Shown piece by piece: positions 7,690-11,663 of a stretch of 11,663 bases of DNA (its first letter is position 1; every line of letters begins with the position of its first letter). This DNA comes from Paraeggerthella sp964369725 (GTDB taxonomy: Bacteria > Actinomycetota > Coriobacteriia > Coriobacteriales > Eggerthellaceae), in NCBI GenBank assembly GCA_964369725.1, contig CAYJGC010000052.1, positions 1-11,663 on the forward strand, given 5' to 3'. The notes under the pieces are model-generated. The model was not told the DNA's origin and did no database searches. It was given only the letters and a program-made list of their open reading frames with translations. A program made the position numbers and the translations under genes.

Positions 7690-8250
7690 ATGACACGCTT
7701 GCTTATTGTGGTTGATTATCAAACTGATTTTGTTGATGGAACTTTAGGTTTTCCCGGTGCAGAAAAACTTGCAGCTCCTATTGCAGAAAAAATTGCTGCC
7801 TATCACGCAAACCAAGATGAAGTGGTTTTTACATTTGATACGCATGAGGAAAATTATCTCACAACGCAAGAAGGCCGCAATTTGCCTGTGGAGCATTGTC
7901 TTAGGGGTAGCACAGGGCACAGTCTCTATGGCGTCGTTGCAGAAGCCAAGCAAGATTGTGACCAAGCATTTTATAAGCCTACCTTTGCTTCTGAGGAACT
8001 TTTTGATTGGTTGCGAGAGCGTCAGCAGATAGCACGTTGTGCAGGTGGTCAACCATTTGAAAGCATTGAGCTTGTAGGATTGGTCTCAAATATTTGCGTG
8101 ATTTCTAATGCCGTTTTAGTAAAGACGGCTTGTCCTGAAGTGCCTATCGTTGTTGATGCAGCCTGTACGGCATCTTATGACGAGATTGGGCACAAAGCAG
8201 CATTGGCGGTTATGGAAAGCTTACAAATTAAGGTAATCAATCGTTCATGA
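7690..8250 (+). CDS. pncA: Nicotinamidase (isochorismatase-like cysteine hydrolase)
   Basis: The enzyme is predicted to hydrolyse nicotinamide to nicotinate for NAD salvage. Its 186 residues carry the catalytic triad of the cysteine hydrolase family: D9 (VVDYQTDF), K96 (FYKPTFAS) and C136 (VSNICVISNA). Metal-ligand candidates are D50 and H52 (FTFDTHEENY), E61 and H69 (EGRNLPVEHC). This resembles the Asp-His-Glu-His set of the streptococcal nicotinamidase and differs from the DWH...H form of enteric PncA. The metal site argues against a plain isochorismatase, which lacks it. The ATG at 7690 has GAAGG (7676-7680) 9 bases upstream. Two nearer ATGs (7682, 7686) are out of frame; the first encodes only MNV before a stop. 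The stop overlaps the start of the next gene (ATGA). Confidence 0.9.
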   Translation: MTRLLIVVDYQTDFVDGTLGFPGAEKLAAPIAEKIAAYHANQDEVVFTFDTHEENYLTTQEGRNLPVEHCLRGSTGHSLYGVVAEAKQDCDQAFYKPTFASEELFDWLRERQQIARCAGGQPFESIELVGLVSNICVISNAVLVKTACPEVPIVVDAACTASYDEIGHKAALAVMESLQIKVINRS

Positions 8251-8702
8251 GAAAATCGATGGGCTCTCGGAAAACGCGACTATGGCTTAGCTGGATTGCT
8301 GTCGCGGCGTGGGCGACAGTTATATTTTACGCTTCTTCAAATACGGGTGGCGACCTTAATGAAGGAAGTGGATGGTTTGCGTACGTATATCAGATACTCA
8401 AAGATATGCAAAGCGGGCTGTTTGGCTCTCAGATAGACGTAATAACGTCGGTAGCGCATTTTTGTGAATATGCTTTATTGGCAGCTCTGTTGAGCAATTC
8501 TTTACGATATCACTTGCCGCTTAGGTATGCGTGTATGGTGGCAGTTGTGTGTGCAAGCGCTTATGGAGTTACCGATGAGATTCATCAAATATTTGTTCCG
8601 GGCCGTGTGTGTGACCCTACAGACTGGGTGGTTGACACCTTAGGCGCAATGCTGGGTGCATGGATAGCCTATGGTAGGCTTTGCATGTGTAAAGACGCGT
8701 AA
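8247..8702 (+). CDS. VanZ-like family membrane protein
   Basis: A 151-residue membrane protein with about four helices: residues 11-29, 64-84, 91-107 and 130-145. The VanZ-family signature is clear: HFCEYALLAALL (about 70-81) followed by YGVTDEIHQIFVPGR and DPTDWVVDTLGAMLG near the C-terminus. The conserved His/Glu and Asp/Glu residues in these segments are typical. VanZ itself gives low-level teicoplanin resistance, but most VanZ-like proteins are general chromosomal proteins of unknown function, and nothing here points to glycopeptide resistance. The start overlaps the pncA stop by 4 bases (ATGA). Its nearest purine-rich ribosome site (AAGG, 8230-8233) is 13 bases away, so translation probably depends on coupling. 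A second in-frame ATG at 8259 is an alternative start. Confidence 0.86.
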   Translation: MRKSMGSRKTRLWLSWIAVAAWATVIFYASSNTGGDLNEGSGWFAYVYQILKDMQSGLFGSQIDVITSVAHFCEYALLAALLSNSLRYHLPLRYACMVAVVCASAYGVTDEIHQIFVPGRVCDPTDWVVDTLGAMLGAWIAYGRLCMCKDA

Positions 8703-8741
8703 GCGTATGTACTCACGGGTTATATTGAAGAAAGGACAATA

Positions 8742-9275
8742 ATGACGGTTGTGGGTCTTGTATCAGATACGCACGGCATTTTGCCTGAAAAAGCTCGGGC
8801 AGTCTTGGCAGATGTTGATCATATAATTCATGCGGGCGATATAGGTAGCCCTGGTATTTTGCGTGATTTAGAGGCGCTCGCACCTACAACGGCTGTTTTA
8901 GGAAATAATGATTTTCCCGAATATGGGTCTTGCGTGCAGCGTTTTGCGCACCCTGTTATTGATGGAGTGCGCTTTTTGGTGGCGCATTATCCTCGTGATG
9001 TGAAAATTGGCTTTAATGGGTGTGCAGGCTTGTCAGCAGGTGATCCTATTCCTCAGATTTGTGTACATGGGCATACGCATATTCCGTGCCTATTGACCGG
9101 CGAAGAGGCTTATCCCGCACAGTACCTTGTGTGCCCTGGGGCCTTATCAAATCCGCGAGGCAGCATGCCTGTACGCAGTATGGGTTTTGTTGTTATTGAG
9201 GATGGGCAGATTAAAGAGGTTCGTATTGAGTCATTAAGCACCCAGCTTATCGGCGGCTTTTTTCCAGGCAGCTAA
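8742..9275 (+). CDS. YfcE/MJ0936-type metallophosphoesterase
   Basis: A 177-residue calcineurin-like phosphoesterase of the small YfcE/YsnB/MJ0936 group. All metal-site motifs are present in order: SDTHG (D9, H11), HAGD (H30-D33), GNND (54-57), VAH (H82) and GHTH (110-113). Family members hydrolyse phosphodiesters in vitro using two Mn/Ni-type metals, and the physiological substrate is generally unknown. The ATG at 8742 has AAAGGA (8731-8736) 5 bases upstream. It lies 39 bases after the VanZ-like gene, probably in the same transcript as pncA. Its last 42 bases overlap the end of the opposing nucleoside hydrolase gene, encoding the C-terminal tail (about SLSTQLIGGFFPGS) beyond the last core strand. 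The overlap is therefore tolerated and the gene looks intact. Confidence 0.92.
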   Translation: MTVVGLVSDTHGILPEKARAVLADVDHIIHAGDIGSPGILRDLEALAPTTAVLGNNDFPEYGSCVQRFAHPVIDGVRFLVAHYPRDVKIGFNGCAGLSAGDPIPQICVHGHTHIPCLLTGEEAYPAQYLVCPGALSNPRGSMPVRSMGFVVIEDGQIKEVRIESLSTQLIGGFFPGS

Positions 9276-10106
9276 AATTTCTTCACGAAAGGCTCTCGCG
9301 TCTTTTATGGAAGGGATACAAATAGATGCGCTTTTGATGCCAGGAGCAGCCGTCTCAAGATACCCCACAGAAAAAAGACGTTCATTGAGTGATACCTGCA
9401 TGGTCTCTCGGTTAAACAGCTCGGGTTGTAGAATCATAGCCGCGGCTACAACGTCCCAACATACAAATTCTTTTACTTCGTAACGTTTGTTGAGCGAGGT
9501 AATCCATGTATCGCAGATGGAAGAAAGCCCGGAGCTACCTCCAAATGTCTTTGCAAAATCTTCTACCGTAAAAACAGCATCGAGGCAATTGTGTGCAGTA
9601 GCAACAGTGACGGGACAGGCAGCTCCTAGTACGAGATTAGTTGCAGCAGCATCGCAGGCAAAGTTGAGCTCATGCATAAGAGCGTTTCCTACCATGAGGC
9701 TTCGAGTTATGCCTCCCATGCAGTAGATGCCGGCAAGATTCTCAAAGAACTGTGGGTCGACAGCAGCAGCCCCCTTGAGGTTTGTTAGCGAGCCGAGCGC
9801 GAGTACCGTGAGGGTGCCGGGTTCTTTGGCGGCCGCTTGGGCCATATAGTGCGCAGCATCGCTGAGAGGATTCTCTTCACGGCCGGCTCCGCGATAAAGC
9901 GGAAAGTCGATCTTCCATTCGTCAAAGAGACGAAGAGTATTATTGTGAACAATTTCGATGGTAGAGTTGCCGTAGGTAGTGCAGATAGCCTCGATGTTTG
10001 TGTGTTTATAACACCCGAGAAGGTACAGCAGTGCAAGCCCGTCGTCGATATCGCAGCCGGGAACGCCCATCGTGTTATCAAAATCTATCAGTATCTTTTT
10101 TTGCAT
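9234..10106 (-). CDS. Nucleoside hydrolase family (IunH-type) protein with divergent metal-site motifs
   Basis: This 290-residue protein has the nucleoside hydrolase fold; such enzymes split ribonucleosides into base and ribose using a Ca-bound water. It keeps ALGSLTNL (about 103-110), the MGG strand and ELNFACDAAA (the EFNFxxDPxAA motif). The usual N-terminal DTDPGIDDA is changed to DFDNTMGVPGCDIDDG (residues 8-23), which keeps the Asp cluster (D8, D10, D19, D21, D22) but inserts residues. The C-terminal HD metal motif reads CWD (W217, D218), so the His is replaced. The base specificity cannot be predicted, and hydrolysis of a nucleoside-like compound is likely but not assured. The ATG (10106-10104) has AGGGAG (10119-10114) 7 bases upstream. 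It overlaps the convergent phosphoesterase gene by 42 bases and is divergent from the APH-like gene. Confidence 0.88.
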   Translation of the reverse strand: MQKKILIDFDNTMGVPGCDIDDGLALLYLLGCYKHTNIEAICTTYGNSTIEIVHNNTLRLFDEWKIDFPLYRGAGREENPLSDAAHYMAQAAAKEPGTLTVLALGSLTNLKGAAAVDPQFFENLAGIYCMGGITRSLMVGNALMHELNFACDAAATNLVLGAACPVTVATAHNCLDAVFTVEDFAKTFGGSSGLSSICDTWITSLNKRYEVKEFVCWDVVAAAMILQPELFNRETMQVSLNERLFSVGYLETAAPGIKSASICIPSIKDARAFREEILAAWKKAADKLGA

Positions 10107-10134
10107 GACGTAACTCCCTGTGCATTTTTAGCGT

Positions 10135-10140
10135 ACTATA
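10135..10140 (-). promoter_or_regulatory. Possible -10 element for the nucleoside hydrolase gene
   Basis: Read on the minus strand, bases 10140-10135 are TATAGT, one mismatch from TATAAT, about 30 bases before the ATG. The expected -35 region (about 10157-10163) reads CTTCGT or TTCGTC, which is poor. The inverted repeat at 10141-10154 would fall between -35 and -10. Confidence 0.35.
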
Positions 10141-10154
10141 GGTATTACGATACC
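10141..10154. promoter_or_regulatory. Operator-like inverted repeat between divergent genes
   Basis: GGTAT (10141-10145) and ATACC (10150-10154) form a perfect 5-bp inverted repeat around TACG, near the middle of the 76-base space between the divergent nucleoside hydrolase and APH-like genes. Position and size suit a repressor operator controlling one or both. No regulator gene is adjacent. A short palindrome can occur by chance. Confidence 0.3.
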
Positions 10155-10182
10155 ATGACGAAGAGCTGTTGAAAGGATAAAC

Positions 10183-11211
10183 GTGCAAGAATTGATGCTG
10201 CAAGAGGCAAAAAGTTACCTTGTGCGCGCTAGAACTCTTCGTGACGCGTTGGGTATTGCGTCATCTGTACCAGTTGAATTATTCCCCTTTGCGCAAGGGG
10301 AGCACAATGCGAATTTTTCGTTTTGTCACCCCGAAACAGGGAAACGTTTACTGCTCCGAGTGAACTGTGCAAGTCAGTTGGGTTTAGAAAATCAGATTGA
10401 GTACGAATTTAATGTTCTGCGTGAGCTGGAAGTAAGCGGGCGGACTCCTCGTGCGCTGTTTGTAGATGACTCAAAGTCTTTGTTGGATAAAGGCGTTTTA
10501 GTCATGGAGTTTTGCCCTGGTGTTTACTTGGATTTTGAAAATCCAAAAGACCTAAAAGAAGTAGCAGCTATTCTCGCAGACTTACACTGCGTAAAGCCGG
10601 CCCCTCATTCTTCTTTACTTAGCCCACCTGATGCTTTGATGGACCTGTATGAAGAATGTGAGCGCATGTTTTGGGTGTATCGTACATCTGCTTTGGCCGA
10701 TACCTTTATTGTTGCAATGATAGAGTCTTTTTTTGAAGCGGTGCAACCTTATATAGGTACAACTCCTTGTGAGTCAGATTGTTGGCACATTCTCAATACT
10801 GAAGCTAATTCAACTCATTTTTTGTTGCCTGAGGATGGTTCCCCTGGTTATATGGTTGATTGGGATAAGCCTATTCGTGGCGAAGCGGTGCGCGATGTGG
10901 CTTACTTCATGGCTCCAACGACTACCATTTGGGATAGCGACTTTATTTTTGACAACGCAGGCCGTGAAGCGTTTTTGAAAGCATACTGGCATGCCGTTGC
11001 GGGACGCTTTGATCCGGGGTGCTTTGAGGAACGTTTACAGGCATTCACGGTTATGAATTGCTTGCGTGGGATAACGTGGTGCAGTATGGCGTGGACGCGT
11101 TATCACGATCCAGCTTATCCGCTTAAAAATGAACGCACGTTCAAAAAACTTAACACGTATCTTTCGCCGAAGTTTTTAACCCTGCTCAAACGCGACTACT
11201 TTCATTGTTAG
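10183..11211 (+). CDS. APH-fold phosphotransferase family protein with altered catalytic loop
   Basis: A 342-residue protein with the aminoglycoside phosphotransferase/choline kinase-like fold. The N-lobe has LLLRVN (nucleotide-lobe strand) and IEYEFNVLREL (the helix with the conserved Glu). The hinge region is VLVMEFCPG, and AAILADLH is the usual helix after it. The catalytic loop that is normally HGDxHxxN reads NTEANSTHFLL (205-215), so Asp becomes Glu207 and the metal-contacting Asn becomes His212. The second metal motif, MVDWDKP (D226, D228), and the RDVAYFM helix are kept. Substrate is unknown; small alcohols or amino sugars are phosphorylated by relatives, and loss of kinase activity is possible. 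A GTG start at 10183 is chosen because AAAGGA (10172-10177) lies 5 bases upstream. An ATG at 10195 is the alternative. The gene is divergent from the nucleoside hydrolase gene and ends 3 bases before the convergent thioesterase. Confidence 0.83.
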   Translation: MQELMLQEAKSYLVRARTLRDALGIASSVPVELFPFAQGEHNANFSFCHPETGKRLLLRVNCASQLGLENQIEYEFNVLRELEVSGRTPRALFVDDSKSLLDKGVLVMEFCPGVYLDFENPKDLKEVAAILADLHCVKPAPHSSLLSPPDALMDLYEECERMFWVYRTSALADTFIVAMIESFFEAVQPYIGTTPCESDCWHILNTEANSTHFLLPEDGSPGYMVDWDKPIRGEAVRDVAYFMAPTTTIWDSDFIFDNAGREAFLKAYWHAVAGRFDPGCFEERLQAFTVMNCLRGITWCSMAWTRYHDPAYPLKNERTFKKLNTYLSPKFLTLLKRDYFHC

Positions 11212-11214
11212 GGG

Positions 11215-11637
11215 TTATGCGCGATAGCAGGTGGCGCTCATGCGGGCAATTTGCTTGCCTAGGTCATCTTCGACTAAGACCGTAAAGAAGGTAAGGTGAC
11301 GACCAGGTTTTTCGCAAATGGCGGTAGCTATGAGTTTTGTGCCCACTGAAGAACGCATAAAGCTGATGGTGTGGTCAACCGAAACGGTGGGCTCTTCGCC
11401 TATGTTTGAGGCTACTGCAAGCGCAAAGTCTGCCAGTGTGAACGTTGCGCCACCCATAATGCCACCCATGGCATTGCGATGAATGTCGGTGATTTCCATT
11501 TCGCAAGTAGCATGTCCGCGAGAGCCTTCCACAACGCGACATCCTGCAGCCTGGGTAGCAAAACGATCGTTTTGAAACACTGCTTGAATTTCTTCAAGCG
11601 AAGGATTTTCGGGAAGTACGGGCACGAGAATCACCAA
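11215..11637 (-). CDS. PaaI-like hotdog-fold thioesterase
   Basis: A hotdog-fold acyl-CoA thioesterase-like protein of up to 140 residues. The helix-strand core DIHRNAMGGIMGGATFTLAD (residues 51-70, counted from a TTG at 11637) matches the PaaI pattern H-x-N-x-x-G-x-x-x-G-G-x-x-x-x-L-x-D, with H53, N55 and D70 as active-site candidates. The last strands (VSVDHTISFMRSS, then LTFFTVLVEDDLGK) fit the fold. The start is uncertain: TTG at 11637, GTG at 11634 and GTG at 11625 are all possible, AAGG (11641-11638) is best placed for the last of these, and the frame stays open to the window edge. The substrate is probably a small acyl-CoA (phenylacetyl-CoA-like in the namesake), but no linked pathway gene is seen. 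It converges on the APH-like gene with only 3 bases between stops and no visible terminator. Confidence 0.87.
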   Translation of the reverse strand: MVILVPVLPENPSLEEIQAVFQNDRFATQAAGCRVVEGSRGHATCEMEITDIHRNAMGGIMGGATFTLADFALAVASNIGEEPTVSVDHTISFMRSSVGTKLIATAICEKPGRHLTFFTVLVEDDLGKQIARMSATCYRA

Positions 11638-11663
11638 CCTTGAGTTTGAGTTACGTTCTTGCA

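Noticed and set aside
8247..8702. VanZ-like gene as a glycopeptide resistance determinant
   Set aside because: There is no vanA/vanH/vanX or two-component system nearby, and VanZ-like proteins are common chromosomal proteins without a resistance role.
10183..11211. APH-like gene as an aminoglycoside resistance gene
   Set aside because: The catalytic loop lacks the canonical HGD motif, the context is chromosomal with no mobile element, and the match is only at fold level.

Overview
The window carries chromosomal housekeeping and metabolic genes of a fermentative bacterium. Moderate base composition, strong AAGGAG-type ribosome sites, a type III glutamine synthetase, a CimA-type citramalate synthase and a YerC-type TrpR-like protein suggest a Gram-positive anaerobe, possibly a coriobacterium of the Atopobium/Lancefieldella/Olsenella kind. 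That placement is inferred from the gene set and protein style, not from a marker gene. There is no insertion sequence, phage gene, CRISPR array, rRNA or intact tRNA, and none of the genes is visibly broken.

Layout. Bases 1-273 hold no convincing gene. An OFA-family (oxalate/formate antiporter-like) MFS transporter follows at 274-1494 and ends in a strong hairpin terminator. A type III glutamine synthetase (1752-3842) is its own transcription unit and also ends in a clear terminator. Next is a tightly packed plus-strand operon: branched-chain aminotransferase ilvE (4061-4984), citramalate synthase cimA (5004-6590), a YerC/TrpR-like DNA-binding protein overlapping cimA by 4 bases (6587-6892), and a flavodoxin-fold NAD(P)H oxidoreductase starting on the next base (6893-7459). 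A 230-base gap contains a small hairpin and a faint tRNA-like 5' half. A second plus-strand group follows: nicotinamidase pncA (7690-8250), a VanZ-like membrane protein overlapping it by 4 bases (8247-8702) and a YfcE/MJ0936-type metallophosphoesterase (8742-9275). A minus-strand nucleoside hydrolase-family gene (9234-10106) overlaps the phosphoesterase tail to tail. It is divergent from a phosphotransferase (APH-fold) gene (10183-11211), with an operator-like inverted repeat between the two. The window ends in a minus-strand PaaI-like thioesterase (11215-about 11637) whose start is ambiguous.

Functionally, glutamine synthetase fixes ammonia. CimA and IlvE are the first committed and last steps of the pyruvate/citramalate route to isoleucine, and the intermediate enzymes are not here. 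PncA, and possibly the nucleoside hydrolase, fit nicotinamide or nucleoside salvage. No wholly new multi-gene system is evident. The most notable points are two enzymes with altered active-site motifs (the APH-like protein and the nucleoside hydrolase), and a TrpR-like regulator translationally coupled to the branched-chain amino acid genes.
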